Source of the DNA: Methanomethylovorans hollandica DSM 15978
GTDB lineage: Archaea; Halobacteriota; Methanosarcinia; Methanosarcinales; Methanosarcinaceae
Direction of reading: 5' to 3'
NCBI RefSeq assembly: GCF_000328665.1
Contig: NC_019977.1
Span: forward strand, 248,001 to 312,000
DNA length: 64,000 bases
A program made the translations under genes and the position numbers. Shown here piece after piece: positions 16,254-25,282 of the stretch. The notes beneath the pieces are model-generated. The model saw only the letters and a list, made by a program, of their open reading frames with translations, was not told the origin of the DNA and ran no database searches. Position 1 is the first letter of the stretch. Each line of letters starts with the position of its first letter.

Positions 16254-17573
16254 TTACATGCCGAATTTCTTCATCATTTTCTGCATGTTGAATTTCCCGC
16301 CACGCAAACCTTTCATGGTATTCTGCATCGTCTTGTAGTACTTCAACAATTCCCTTACATCATCAGGGCCGCATCCTGATCCCATGGAGATTCGCTTAAT
16401 TCTGGCACTTCCTATAAGGCGTGGATTAAGCATTTCTTCCTCAGTCATGGAGTCCATGACCACACGGTACTTTGTAAGTTTCTCTCCTGTTACCTGGTAT
16501 GCTTCCTCAGGTACCTTTACACCCATACCTCCCAGAGGCAGCATCTGCATGATCTGTTTCATTGGGCCCATTTTGTTGAGGGTTTCCAGTTGCTTGTACA
16601 TGTCTTTGAGAGTGAAGCGCCCTCTCATCATGGCTTCCATGTCAAGTTCCTCTTCCTTTAGATTTTCCTGGGCTTTCTCTATGAGTCCCTGTATGTCTCC
16701 CATTCCAAGCAATTTGGATATGAACCTGTCAGATTCGAACTTTTCCAGGTCTTCGGGTGTTTCTCCAACACCGATGAACGCTATGGATGAGTTAGTTTCA
16801 GATACTGCAGATATGGCTCCGCCACCCTTTGCAGTACCATCCAGCTTAGAGATGACAACTCCTGAGATACCTATAGAATCGTTGAATGCTCTTGCCTGTT
16901 CGCTTGCCTGCTGGCCGATAGCGCCATCAAGTACAAGCAGTTTGTAGTCCGGATGTGCAATGGCATGGATCTGTTCCATTTCCTCGATGAGGTCTTTTTC
17001 AAGAGAGTGACGTCCGGCAGTGTCTATTATGATAACATCATATTTTTCTACTTCCTTAAGGCCTCTTTCTACGATCCCCACTGCATCAGGATTGCCTTCT
17101 TCTCCGTAAAACGTGACATTGAGCTTGCCACACAGCGTCTTCAACTGCTGGTATGCACCGGGCCTGAACGTATCTGCACATATCACTGCAGGTCTTAGAC
17201 CCTTACGTTGGAAATACCTTGCAAGTTTTGATGTGGTGGTTGTCTTACCACTACCCTGAAGACCTATCATCATGATCTTCTGGGGTTTCAGAGGAATGTC
17301 GGTACCCTTGCCGATGATATTAATAAGTTCCTGATAGACGATCCTTATAACATGCTCCCGGGGGTTCATTCCCGAGGGCACATCTTCCTTCATAGCACGT
17401 TCCTTGATGTGGTTAGACATCGTCATGACAAGCTTAACATTAACGTCAGCCTGTAGCATTGCTCTCTGGATGTCCTTTACAACTTCATTGACCGTGTGTT
17501 CGTCTATCCTGCCGGACTTGACGAGTTTCTTAAGTGCATCCTGTAAGGAGCCTCCGAGTTTTTCCATTACCAT
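16254..17573 (-). CDS. srp54: Signal recognition particle GTPase SRP54
   Basis: Binds signal peptides and SRP RNA and docks ribosomes to FtsY at the membrane. The 439-residue protein has the N domain, the G domain with [13 protein letters not shown] (G1), DTAGRH (G3) and [11 protein letters not shown] (G4/G5), and a methionine-rich M domain with [21 protein letters not shown] near the RNA-binding region. Start is either the first codon or Met3 ([14 protein letters not shown]). Full length. Convergent with guaAA with only 15 bases between stops. Confidence 0.97.
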   Translation of the reverse strand: MVMEKLGGSLQDALKKLVKSGRIDEHTVNEVVKDIQRAMLQADVNVKLVMTMSNHIKERAMKEDVPSGMNPREHVIRIVYQELINIIGKGTDIPLKPQKIMMIGLQGSGKTTTTSKLARYFQRKGLRPAVICADTFRPGAYQQLKTLCGKLNVTFYGEEGNPDAVGIVERGLKEVEKYDVIIIDTAGRHSLEKDLIEEMEQIHAIAHPDYKLLVLDGAIGQQASEQARAFNDSIGISGVVISKLDGTAKGGGAISAVSETNSSIAFIGVGETPEDLEKFESDRFISKLLGMGDIQGLIEKAQENLKEEELDMEAMMRGRFTLKDMYKQLETLNKMGPMKQIMQMLPLGGMGVKVPEEAYQVTGEKLTKYRVVMDSMTEEEMLNPRLIGSARIKRISMGSGCGPDDVRELLKYYKTMQNTMKGLRGGKFNMQKMMKKFGM

Positions 17574-17902
17574 TTAAGGATCGCCCTGTTTCAGTTCTTT
17601 TTCATTATTAAAGGGTTGCCTTTATTTAATTATATTGCAGGAAATCTGTACTTACGTCAGCACAGTTTTCTTTCTCAAGGCACATACCGGGAGTGGTAAG
17701 TATATTGCCTTCTACCTTCTGACTATTTGATAGACCACAAATACGGGGGTTAAAAATGTGGGCCGTTCTATAGCATCAGACATGCCATTGTTCCATGTTT
17801 CTTTTGCTAGAATTTTGATGCCAAAAAGCTAGTGCAAGAGTATGGGAAATCCATAAAAAAAAGAAAATACCGTTTTTCATCCATCTGGAGAATAATGCCT
17901 TT
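17574..17902. other. Intergenic region srp54 to uspA
   Basis: About 330 bases with no gene that I can support. The end near 17575-17645 is AT-rich and should contain the minus-strand srp54 promoter (TATAATTAAATAAAGG read on the minus strand). Near 17855-17870 an A-run on the plus strand gives a T-run downstream of uspA on the minus strand, a probable terminator. Confidence 0.55.
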
Positions 17903-18367
17903 TCACTTAACTATCATTACCCGTGTCTTTGCATGCCTTGCAACATCCACAGCCACGCTTCCTACCAATACCCTGTCGATGCCAGATCTTCCCAGAGTAC
18001 CCATTACTATCAGGTCAATATCGTTCTTCTCTGCAAAGTTGATTATCGCAGAACCCGGATGTCCTTTGACCATCACGGCCTCAACTTCCACTCCTGCCTT
18101 TTTTCCCATCTCCACTACTACATCAAGTGCTTTTTTCCCATCAGTTTCCAGATTTATTTCAAAATCTTTCTCTACAGGAGACACTCCTTTAGAAGGCTCT
18201 ATAGGCACACCAAAATATGACAGGTGAGGTATATCCGGCAAGGCGTTTAGTGCATATATTTTCGCTCCTGCAATCCTCGCGATCTCTATGGCAGATAATG
18301 CTGCATTCTTAGCATTTTCTGAGCCATCAGTTGCAATAACTATCTTTTTGTACATTTCACTCTGCAT
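17903..18367 (-). CDS. Universal stress protein (UspA family)
   Basis: A 154-residue USP domain protein. The beta-alpha start MYKKIVIATDGSENAKNAALSA and the ATP-binding loop GTLGRSGIDRVLVGSVAVDVA (G-2x-G-9x-G-S/T type) are both visible, so nucleotide binding is likely. The first ATG has GGGGAA about ten bases upstream and is preferred; Met5 is possible. It is monocistronic. The cellular role of such proteins in methanogens is not defined. Confidence 0.93.
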   Translation of the reverse strand: MQSEMYKKIVIATDGSENAKNAALSAIEIARIAGAKIYALNALPDIPHLSYFGVPIEPSKGVSPVEKDFEINLETDGKKALDVVVEMGKKAGVEVEAVMVKGHPGSAIINFAEKNDIDLIVMGTLGRSGIDRVLVGSVAVDVARHAKTRVMIVK

Positions 18368-18573
18368 AATATTAATTCCCCTTTTTATCTATTATAAAAA
18401 GAGTAAGCTCCTAATGTCATAAAGCTTTTGGATAAGTTTAATAAAGGTTCTATGGAACTCATTTTCCTTCTTACAAATATTTGCGGAGTAATTATCAATA
18501 AGGATAGTTAGTGCTCGAAATTAAATCAGAATAAAAAAACACAGTTTAACAAATACAGTTAATACAAAATTAG

Positions 18574-18648
18574 TAGCGGGGAATGGATTCGAACCATTGG
18601 TCTACGGGTTATGAGCCCGTCGGGATCTCCTGGCTACCCTACCCCGCT
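18574..18648 (-). tRNA. Initiator tRNA-Met (CAT)
   Basis: The minus strand folds into a tRNA with acceptor AGCGGGG/CCCCGCT, anticodon loop CTCATAA (CAT), and T arm AATGG-TTCGAAT-CCATT. The three G-C pairs at the base of the anticodon stem (GGG/CCC) and the A1-U72 end are marks of archaeal initiator tRNA rather than elongator Met. CCA is not encoded. Relevant here because two genes in the window seem to start at ATA and ATC. Confidence 0.93.
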
Positions 18649-18838
18649 TCATGTTTTATTTGTTTTAATTACTGATGTACTCCCCTTCAACGGTATCATT
18701 CTAGATAAATGTTACGATAGACTGGAAAGTGACTATGCAAAAATGAATATTTGTAATTCATGTATGATAATGTGGGCATTGTTATAATTGTAGGAAGGGT
18801 TTTAATATATCCCTGCGCTAATTAAAAAACGGTGAAAT

Positions 18839-19264
18839 ATGTCACATAAGTGCACCAGATGTGGAGGTATATTCGTTGATGGGGCAGCAGTAATCCTTAG
18901 TGGCTGTCCTTCATGTGGATGGAATAAGTTCCTCTACGTCAAAGGTCCTGAAGAAGAGCATCAAGTCTCTGAAAAAGCCGCTCATGAGGTCCTTGACGAA
19001 ACCCACGGTCAAGAGACTCCGGCAGAGAAGCTGATAAAAGAGATAGACGAGATCATCGGTATAGAAAAAGAGGAACGTAGTGTTACAGAGGAGGATGGTG
19101 ACAGGGTGGAGTCTGTTCGTATACTTGGTCCCGGATCGTACGAACTTAATCTGGCTTCCCTGTTGCATCGTAAGGAAATAATCATGGCTATAAAAGAAGA
19201 CGGCACATATGCCCTTCACCTGCCTTCTGTTTTCAAGGCAGAGAGAAAAGAAAAGAAGAGGTGA
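18839..19264 (+). CDS. OapC/ArvC-type zinc-ribbon protein
   Basis: A 141-residue protein with an N-terminal zinc ribbon (CTRCGGIFVDGAAVILSGCPSCG, CX2C twice), an acidic linker, and a C-terminal domain (SVRILGPGSYELNLASLLHRKEIIMAIKEDGTYALHLPS). I recognise this as the archaeal OapC/ArvC-like family associated with replication origin factors; the function is not established. ATG at 18839 is preceded by an ACGGTGA site and a TATA-like box. The downstream membrane acyltransferase gene starts 21 bases after the stop, so the two are probably co-transcribed. Confidence 0.8.
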   Translation: MSHKCTRCGGIFVDGAAVILSGCPSCGWNKFLYVKGPEEEHQVSEKAAHEVLDETHGQETPAEKLIKEIDEIIGIEKEERSVTEEDGDRVESVRILGPGSYELNLASLLHRKEIIMAIKEDGTYALHLPSVFKAERKEKKR

Positions 19265-19285
19265 CCATTTCCGGGGAGGCGTGCA

Positions 19286-20047
19286 ATGCGCAGCGTTTAC
19301 AACCGGTTCTGGGAAATAGATGCACTAAGGGGGGTCGCCATCCTCCTCATGGTGTTATTCCATTTCCTTTATGACCTTATGTTCTTTAATATATTACAAA
19401 TAGACCTGTTGTCAGGGCCAGTGTTCTATATCGGCAGAAGTGCAGCTATTCTTTTTGTCTTTCTTGTAGGTGTTTCTCTTACCTTGAGCTATTCCAGGGG
19501 GAAAGTGTCAGGTTCGCAAATCAGTTTCAAAAAATACCTTAAGAGGGGTTTTCACATCTTTCTCTGGGGTATGGTGTTCACCCTGGGCAGCTGGCTCTTT
19601 TTCCCGGATAAAGTGATAGTTTTCGGTATTTTGCATTTCATTGGCTTAGCGATCATATTGTCATACCCTTTACTTGGATACCGGCTTCCTAACCTTATAG
19701 GAGGTTTCATGGTTCTTTTTCTGGGCAGGTCAGTGGAGGACTTTGCAGTTAATTTTCCATGGTTGTTATGGCTTGGTCTGACTCCTGTAGGTTTTCAGAC
19801 CCTCGACTATTTTCCGCTGTTGCCCTGGTTCGGTGTCACTATGTTTGGGATATTCACAGGCAATACTCTGTATTCTGGTTATCGCCGTAAATATGAACTT
19901 TTTGATCTCTCTCTCAATCCACTGATATCTGCTCTTGAGTTCATGGGGAGAAAATCACTGTCAATATATCTCATACATCAGCCATTGCTTGTGTTTGTTC
20001 TGTACTTTTTTGGAGTTATTGATGTAAACTCCATAGGGATCCAGTAG
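19286..20047 (+). CDS. DUF1624/heparan-alpha-glucosaminide N-acetyltransferase-like membrane protein
   Basis: A 253-residue multi-pass membrane protein. The N-terminus EIDALRGVAILLMVLFHFLYDL is the signature of the DUF1624 acyltransferase-like family, with several further hydrophobic segments and a final YLIHQPLLVFVLYFF. It may acylate cell-surface glycans, but the substrate is unknown. GGGGAGG lies 7 bases before the ATG. The stop is TAG (20045-20047). Read-through would add only a short tail, so TAG is probably a true stop here. Confidence 0.83.
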   Translation: MRSVYNRFWEIDALRGVAILLMVLFHFLYDLMFFNILQIDLLSGPVFYIGRSAAILFVFLVGVSLTLSYSRGKVSGSQISFKKYLKRGFHIFLWGMVFTLGSWLFFPDKVIVFGILHFIGLAIILSYPLLGYRLPNLIGGFMVLFLGRSVEDFAVNFPWLLWLGLTPVGFQTLDYFPLLPWFGVTMFGIFTGNTLYSGYRRKYELFDLSLNPLISALEFMGRKSLSIYLIHQPLLVFVLYFFGVIDVNSIGIQ

Positions 20048-20075
20048 CTTTATAACTGCGCTATGAAAAAGCTTC

Positions 20076-21158
20076 TCAGAAATCTGTGATCAAAGTTTGC
20101 CTTTCATCTATCTTCTCAAGATTTGAAACTCCAACTCCCAGCAATCTGAACCTGCCGGTCCCTATAAACTCTTTCATTAGGTACATGGCTTCTCTTCTCA
20201 TAATGTAGAGGTCTGTGCTGGCACAGCTTAAAGTCCTGGAGCGCGTATATGTACTGAAGTTCTCATATCTCACTCTGATAGTGATGGTACGAAAACGGTA
20301 TCTCTTTTTCAAAAGGGATGCATGTACTTTCCCGGACAGAGCGTAGAATACTTTTTTGATGGTGTCAGGGTCAGCTATATCCTCATCGAAGGTATCTTCT
20401 TTACTTATGGATTTTATTCCCTCTCTTTCCTCTATCTCTCTTTCATCGATGCCATTAGCCATCCCATGCATCGTGAGTCCTAATTTCCCAAAACGTGCTA
20501 TGAGTATTTGCACATCGTATTTTGCGAGCTCTCCGACCGTTTCAAGCCCCATTTCATGCAACAGCGGTGCAGTTTTTTTTCCAATTCCGGGTATTTTAGA
20601 TATGGGTAATGGGTCCAGGAATTGCCTCACTTCCTCTGGTCTTACAACAGTAAGGCCATCGGGCTTATTGAAATCAGATGCGATCTTGGCTATCACTTTA
20701 TTTGGTGCTATTCCCACGGAACATGTAAGCCCTTCCATGTGCAGTATCTTTTCCTTGATGGTCTTTGCTACATCAATGGCTTTGTCGTATTCTGTGATGT
20801 CCTTGCCAAGTTCCATATATGCTTCATCCACACTGACTTGCTGAAATCTTAAAGAGAAATCTCTGACTATTTCCATTATCCGGGTAGATGTGCATTTATA
20901 CAGTTCCATATTGACCGGAAGGTATACTCCACCGGGACATAGTTTATAAGCTTTGGATATGGGCATTCCCGAATGTATGCCATATTTGCGGGCTTCATAG
21001 GAGCAGGTACTTACTACGCCTCTTCCAATACCATTTTTAGGGTCGGAGCCCACTATGACTGCTCTGCCCCTCAGTTCCGGGGCTTCTCTTGTCTCCACTG
21101 AAGAATAAAAACTGTCCATGTCAATGTGCAGTGTTATACGTATTCGCTCTATACTCAT
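20076..21158 (-). CDS. dinB: DNA polymerase IV (Y family)
   Basis: Translesion DNA polymerase, 360 residues. Catalytic acidic residues lie in HIDMDSFYSSVE and SVDEAYMEL, the helix-hairpin-helix thumb is ISKIPGIGKKTAPLLHEMG, and the little-finger domain follows (RFRTITIRVRYENFSTYTRSRTL). No C-terminal PIP-like motif is obvious in RQTLITDF. Full length. Convergent with the DUF1624 gene. Confidence 0.95.
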   Translation of the reverse strand: MSIERIRITLHIDMDSFYSSVETREAPELRGRAVIVGSDPKNGIGRGVVSTCSYEARKYGIHSGMPISKAYKLCPGGVYLPVNMELYKCTSTRIMEIVRDFSLRFQQVSVDEAYMELGKDITEYDKAIDVAKTIKEKILHMEGLTCSVGIAPNKVIAKIASDFNKPDGLTVVRPEEVRQFLDPLPISKIPGIGKKTAPLLHEMGLETVGELAKYDVQILIARFGKLGLTMHGMANGIDEREIEEREGIKSISKEDTFDEDIADPDTIKKVFYALSGKVHASLLKKRYRFRTITIRVRYENFSTYTRSRTLSCASTDLYIMRREAMYLMKEFIGTGRFRLLGVGVSNLEKIDERQTLITDF

Positions 21159-21289
21159 TTAGAATCTCATATATAATTAAGGGATTATAGTTAGTGATCC
21201 ATGCGGAGTGAAAGTAATTTATTGGAATGTGCTTCTTTCCGGTGTATTGAAATAACATCATCTGCTTACTATTACAGAAAGGGATCCCA

Positions 21290-21577
21290 ATGTACGTATA
21301 TATTGCTATTATGGCTTATTTTGTTGTATTGTTCCTCACATTGAGGGATATAAGGATCTTCAGGCGTACGGGGATCATCTCGTACAGAAAGGGTGCCTTG
21401 AAAGGTATCATCGCCTCTTTTGTAATGCTTGTAGGTGTGGTCCTAACAGTATTAAACCCTGAATTAGGTCTGTTGATAGTGTTCATCGGTCTTTATGTAA
21501 ACCGCAAGGGCCAAAGGGAAGTAGTTTTCAGGCAGGCGAATACTCTTGACAGACTGCTTGGAAAGACCGATATATGA
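21290..21577 (+). CDS. Small membrane protein (95 aa)
   Basis: Unrecognised family. The protein has two or three hydrophobic spans (YIAIMAYFVVLFLTL, GIIASFVMLVGVVLTVL and LGLLIVFIGLYVN) with basic loops (RDIRIFRRTG, NRKGQRE), so it is an integral membrane protein. AAAGGGATCCC precedes the ATG. It is divergent from dinB and lies 180 bases before rps17e, with an AT-rich promoter-like region between. Confidence 0.65.
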   Translation: MYVYIAIMAYFVVLFLTLRDIRIFRRTGIISYRKGALKGIIASFVMLVGVVLTVLNPELGLLIVFIGLYVNRKGQREVVFRQANTLDRLLGKTDI

Positions 21578-21756
21578 TGTTGTGAATTTGCACTTTTGTC
21601 CGGTACACCACTTTTGTGGAATGTAGGATTTTGTTAGATGTATCTTTCATTCCAAAAGTTATAAATGCATGAGTAGTTATAAGCGGTACAAATTCCACTT
21701 TGGAGAAATCCTATTAAAATAACAATAATATATTCATCATAAATGGAGAGACATAC

Positions 21757-21951
21757 ATGGGAAATATAAGACAGAACAACATCAAGACAATTTCATTTCG
21801 CCTTATTGAGTCTTACGGTGACGTTTTTACAAAGGACTTTGACGCGAACAAGCAACTTGTTTCAAAGTATACCACCATTGAAAGCAAGGTCATAAGGAAC
21901 CGTGTGGCCGGCTATGTCACACGCAAGATGACACACGTACGCATGGAATAA
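21757..21951 (+). CDS. rps17e: 30S ribosomal protein S17e
   Basis: Small archaeal/eukaryal ribosomal protein, 64 residues, with the family sequence [19 protein letters not shown] and the C-terminal [19 protein letters not shown] lies before the ATG. dapA starts 21 bases downstream, so the ribosomal gene probably heads the rps17e-dapA-dapB operon. Confidence 0.97.
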   Translation: MGNIRQNNIKTISFRLIESYGDVFTKDFDANKQLVSKYTTIESKVIRNRVAGYVTRKMTHVRME

Positions 21952-21972
21952 AGATCCGGTCGAAGTGGTACC

Positions 21973-22848
21973 ATGTTCGAAGGAGTATTTCCTGCTCTTA
22001 TTACACCTTTCAATGCCGATAACAGGATAGATGTCGCGTCTTTCAGGAACATTGTCGAGTATGTGGAAAAAGGAGGTGTTGCAGGAATGGTGGCTTGCGG
22101 GACTACTGGTGAGTCCGCGACCATGTCCACTCAGGAGCACATGGAGCTCATCGATCTTACCGTAGACTGTGCCAACACCACTGTTATCGCTGGTACTGGT
22201 TCTAACAACACCACTGAAGCAGTGGAGCTTACAAGGCATGCATACGATGCAGGTGCAAATGCAGTGCTGATCATATCTCCGTATTACAATAAGCCCAACA
22301 ATGCCGGCCTCATTGCACACTTTTCCAGCATTGCCAGGTCTGCGGATATCCCTGTTATCCTGTACAATGTACCCTCGCGCACAGGGCAGGACATGCCTCT
22401 GGAAGTTATTACTGAGCTTTCCAGGATCGAGAACATTGTTGGTATAAAGGAAGCAAGCGGAAATCCTGTGAAGGTTTCCCGCATTATTGAAAATACAGTG
22501 GATGAGGACTTTATGGTCATTTCAGGTGAGGATGGCCTTACATTGCCCCTTATGTGTATGGGAGCAGTGGGTGTTATCTCAGTGGTTGCCAATGTCGTTC
22601 CTGAAAAAATGACGGAGCTTGTGAACGCAGTTAAAAACAATGATCTCAAAAAGGCTCAGGCACTTCATTATGAGCTTGCACCTCTCACACGTGCCCTTTT
22701 CTCAGAAACGAATCCTATTCCTGTAAAGAAAGCTATGGACATGCTGGGTCTGGCAAATGGCAGACTAAGACTTCCTCTTGCTCCTTTAAGCAGAGAGCAT
22801 GAAACGATCCTTGAAGATGTAATGAGGGGTCTGGGGTGTATATCATGA
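21973..22848 (+). CDS. dapA: 4-hydroxy-tetrahydrodipicolinate synthase
   Basis: Condenses pyruvate with aspartate semialdehyde in lysine/diaminopimelate synthesis. The 291-residue barrel has GTTGESATMS, the tyrosine of VILYNVPSRTG and the Schiff-base lysine in GIKEASGN. Length and motifs are normal. Its TGA overlaps the dapB ATG (ATGA), indicating coupled translation. Confidence 0.96.
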   Translation: MFEGVFPALITPFNADNRIDVASFRNIVEYVEKGGVAGMVACGTTGESATMSTQEHMELIDLTVDCANTTVIAGTGSNNTTEAVELTRHAYDAGANAVLIISPYYNKPNNAGLIAHFSSIARSADIPVILYNVPSRTGQDMPLEVITELSRIENIVGIKEASGNPVKVSRIIENTVDEDFMVISGEDGLTLPLMCMGAVGVISVVANVVPEKMTELVNAVKNNDLKKAQALHYELAPLTRALFSETNPIPVKKAMDMLGLANGRLRLPLAPLSREHETILEDVMRGLGCIS

Positions 22849-23636
22849 TAAGGGCAGCAGTCACAGGAGCATCAGGAAGGATGGGTAAGCTCATAATTTC
22901 CAACATTATTGCTTCTGATGGAGTGGAACTCTCAGCGGCATTCGATCTGGTGAACATTGGTAAGGATGCCGGAGAAACTGCACAGGTAGGTAATCTTGGA
23001 GTTCCCATATCCGATGTAAAGGATATGGAAAATGTCCTTAAGGAGTCATCTACTGATGTACTTATCGATTTTACTATAGCCGATGCAACTGTTGTCAACG
23101 CTCCAAGGGCAGCTTCTGCAGGTGTGAATTTGGTCATCGGAACAACCGGTTTTTCCAGCGATCAAAAACAGATCATAGAGTCAGCTGTTTCTAAACACGG
23201 TGTAGCAGGCATTATTTCGCCTAACTTCTCAGTAGGTGTAAATGTGTTTTTCAAGATACTCGCAGAATCCTCTAAATACTTGGCAGATTTTGACATTGAG
23301 ATCATCGAAGCACATCACAACAAAAAGAAAGATGCTCCAAGTGGCACTGCTATGAAGGCTGCAGATGTTATCAGTGCTGTACTGGGTGGCAAGGAATATG
23401 TGTTTGGCCGCCAGGGTATTGCACCACGTAAAAAGGAAATCGGAATTCATGCGGTGCGTGGCGGGGACATTGTAGGTGACCATACGGTACTATTCGCAGG
23501 AGATGGTGAACGTATCGAGGTCAAACATCAGGCACATTCCAGACAGGCATTTGCTTCAGGTGCTGTAAAGGCTGCCGCGTGGATATGCAATGCCGGTCCT
23601 GGTATGTATACCATGGAAGATATTCTTGGCTTGTAA
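22845..23636 (+). CDS. dapB: 4-hydroxy-tetrahydrodipicolinate reductase
   Basis: Reduces the DapA product with NAD(P)H. The ATG at 22845 gives MIRAAVTGASGRMGKLI, the typical nucleotide loop start, and overlaps dapA by four bases. Catalytic EAHHNKKKDAPSGTA and the C-terminal HAVRGGDIVGDHTV segment are visible. About 263 residues, normal length. Convergent with pyrI with only two bases between stops. Confidence 0.96.
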   Translation: MIRAAVTGASGRMGKLIISNIIASDGVELSAAFDLVNIGKDAGETAQVGNLGVPISDVKDMENVLKESSTDVLIDFTIADATVVNAPRAASAGVNLVIGTTGFSSDQKQIIESAVSKHGVAGIISPNFSVGVNVFFKILAESSKYLADFDIEIIEAHHNKKKDAPSGTAMKAADVISAVLGGKEYVFGRQGIAPRKKEIGIHAVRGGDIVGDHTVLFAGDGERIEVKHQAHSRQAFASGAVKAAAWICNAGPGMYTMEDILGL

Positions 23637-23638
23637 GT

Positions 23639-24133
23639 CTATTCTCTTAATAGGTGGTCAGCTATGTCTTCTGATATTATACGCTCACAGTAGGCGCAGC
23701 GCAGGTTAATTGTATTGTCTTCCTCATATACGTGGAATTTAGATGTGATAGGTTCAGAACTATTTGATATGCAGTTAGGGTTAATACATTGGACCACTCC
23801 CTCCACATATTCCGGGATTTCTACTCTGTTCTTTTTGAGGACTTTAAAATCCCTTATTATATTGATAGTCGCATTGGGAGCTATCAGTGATATCTTATCT
23901 AGTTCTTTAACTTTCAGTTCTCTGTTCTCGATCTTTACTACGTCTTTCTTCCCATACTTGCTGGGAGAATTAATGAGGACACTCACCACACTTTTAAATT
24001 GGCTAGGCAGTTTGAGTATATGCAGGACATTAAGGGCTTGCCCCGCATTTATATGATCGATTACTGTACCATTTTCGATTGGGCGGACCCTGAGTCCGGG
24101 TTCCAGTTCAAAGTCCATATGCTCTGAGTTCAT
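23639..24133 (-). CDS. pyrI: Aspartate carbamoyltransferase regulatory chain
   Basis: Regulatory subunit that binds nucleotide effectors and organises the catalytic trimers. The 164-residue protein has the nucleotide domain (VRPIENGTVIDHINAGQAL) and a zinc domain with ligands CINPNC and CAYC. Its ATG overlaps the pyrB stop by four bases, so the two subunits are made together. Confidence 0.96.
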   Translation of the reverse strand: MNSEHMDFELEPGLRVRPIENGTVIDHINAGQALNVLHILKLPSQFKSVVSVLINSPSKYGKKDVVKIENRELKVKELDKISLIAPNATINIIRDFKVLKKNRVEIPEYVEGVVQCINPNCISNSSEPITSKFHVYEEDNTINLRCAYCERIISEDIADHLLRE

Positions 24134-25056
24134 TCCATCCCTCCCATTACAAGAGCCAGAAGTGCCATCCTTATGGGCACTCCGTAAAAAGCCTGCTTGA
24201 AATAACAGGCATGTGAAGTACTATCTACAAGCGGGTCTATCTCATTTACTCTGGGCAGAGGATGCATGATCTTCAGATGGCTTTTAGCATTCTCGAGAAG
24301 TTCAGGTGTGATCTGCAGGCTGCTCGCCACGCGAAGGTATTCCGCAGGATCGGGGAACCTTTCTTTCTGTATTCGTGTTACATATAACACATCCACCTCA
24401 GTTATAGCCTCATCGATGGAATCTGCTTGTCTCACATTCACACCCCTGGCTTCCAGATCTTTTATTATCTCATAGGGCATGCGTAGTTCATCCGGTGAAA
24501 CAAGAGTTATATCAGCTCCGTAATGAGCAAGTGCATAGCACAGAGAATGCACGGTCCTTCCATATTTCATATCTCCTGCCAGTGCTATCTTCACACCTTC
24601 AAGTTTGCTCTCACGCTTGATGGTGTAAAGGTCAAGTAATGTCTGAGTAGGATGATGTCCTGCCCCATCTCCAGCGTTGATCACAGGAACCTGAGAAAAC
24701 TCTGAGGCCATGCGTGCCGCACCTTCCTTTGGATGTCGCAATATGATGGCATCTGCATAGCTCTGCACTACACGAATGGTGTCAGCAAGTGTCTCTCCCT
24801 TGGATATGGAACTTGCATCCACGGATCCCATGCTGAGTACTTCTCCTCCCAGCCTTATCATTGCGGTCTCAAAAGACATGCGTGTTCTGGTACTAGGTTC
24901 AAAGAACAGTACTCCAAGCACCTTACCAGCAAGCATGCCAGAGCGTTCTTTCCTGACAGCTATCGGTTCAAGTTTCTCCGCTGTCTCAAGTATATGGTCG
25001 ATCATCTCTTTTGAGAAATCTTTCATCGATAAGATGTGCAGGTCTTTGAAGTACAT
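24130..25056 (-). CDS. pyrB: Aspartate carbamoyltransferase catalytic chain
   Basis: Forms carbamoyl-aspartate in pyrimidine synthesis. The 308-residue protein has FEPSTRTRMSFETA (carbamoyl phosphate site), HHPTQTLLDLYT and MHPLPRVNEID (aspartate site). Full length with the ATG at 25056. Operon with pyrI. The promoter should lie in 25060-25130. Confidence 0.97.
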   Translation of the reverse strand: MYFKDLHILSMKDFSKEMIDHILETAEKLEPIAVRKERSGMLAGKVLGVLFFEPSTRTRMSFETAMIRLGGEVLSMGSVDASSISKGETLADTIRVVQSYADAIILRHPKEGAARMASEFSQVPVINAGDGAGHHPTQTLLDLYTIKRESKLEGVKIALAGDMKYGRTVHSLCYALAHYGADITLVSPDELRMPYEIIKDLEARGVNVRQADSIDEAITEVDVLYVTRIQKERFPDPAEYLRVASSLQITPELLENAKSHLKIMHPLPRVNEIDPLVDSTSHACYFKQAFYGVPIRMALLALVMGGME

Positions 25057-25282
25057 TTATCGTAAAAAGTGCAGCATGGAATATAATATTTCCCGGTCTC
25101 TTCATTGGTGAATCTGGTAGTTGTTCATTTACTTTCTTTCTTTATCTGTTATCCTGTCCTCATTTTCCAAAACACTCCTTCCCATGTTGCGTTTGCTCAC
25201 ATTCTATATCATATCCCTCGATTAAGTTTATAGGTATTAAGGTCTGTTTAATTATAACAAATTATATTCAGAAGGTGATTAC

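Noticed and set aside
18839-19264. Zinc-ribbon protein considered as a transcription factor TFS or TFB
   Set aside because: The ribbon is N-terminal and the rest does not match TFB cyclin folds or the TFS C-terminal ribbon; the OapC-like family fits better.
20045-20080. TAG stop of the DUF1624 gene considered as a second pyrrolysine read-through
   Set aside because: Read-through would add only a short tail, not a domain, and the protein is already complete at the TAG.
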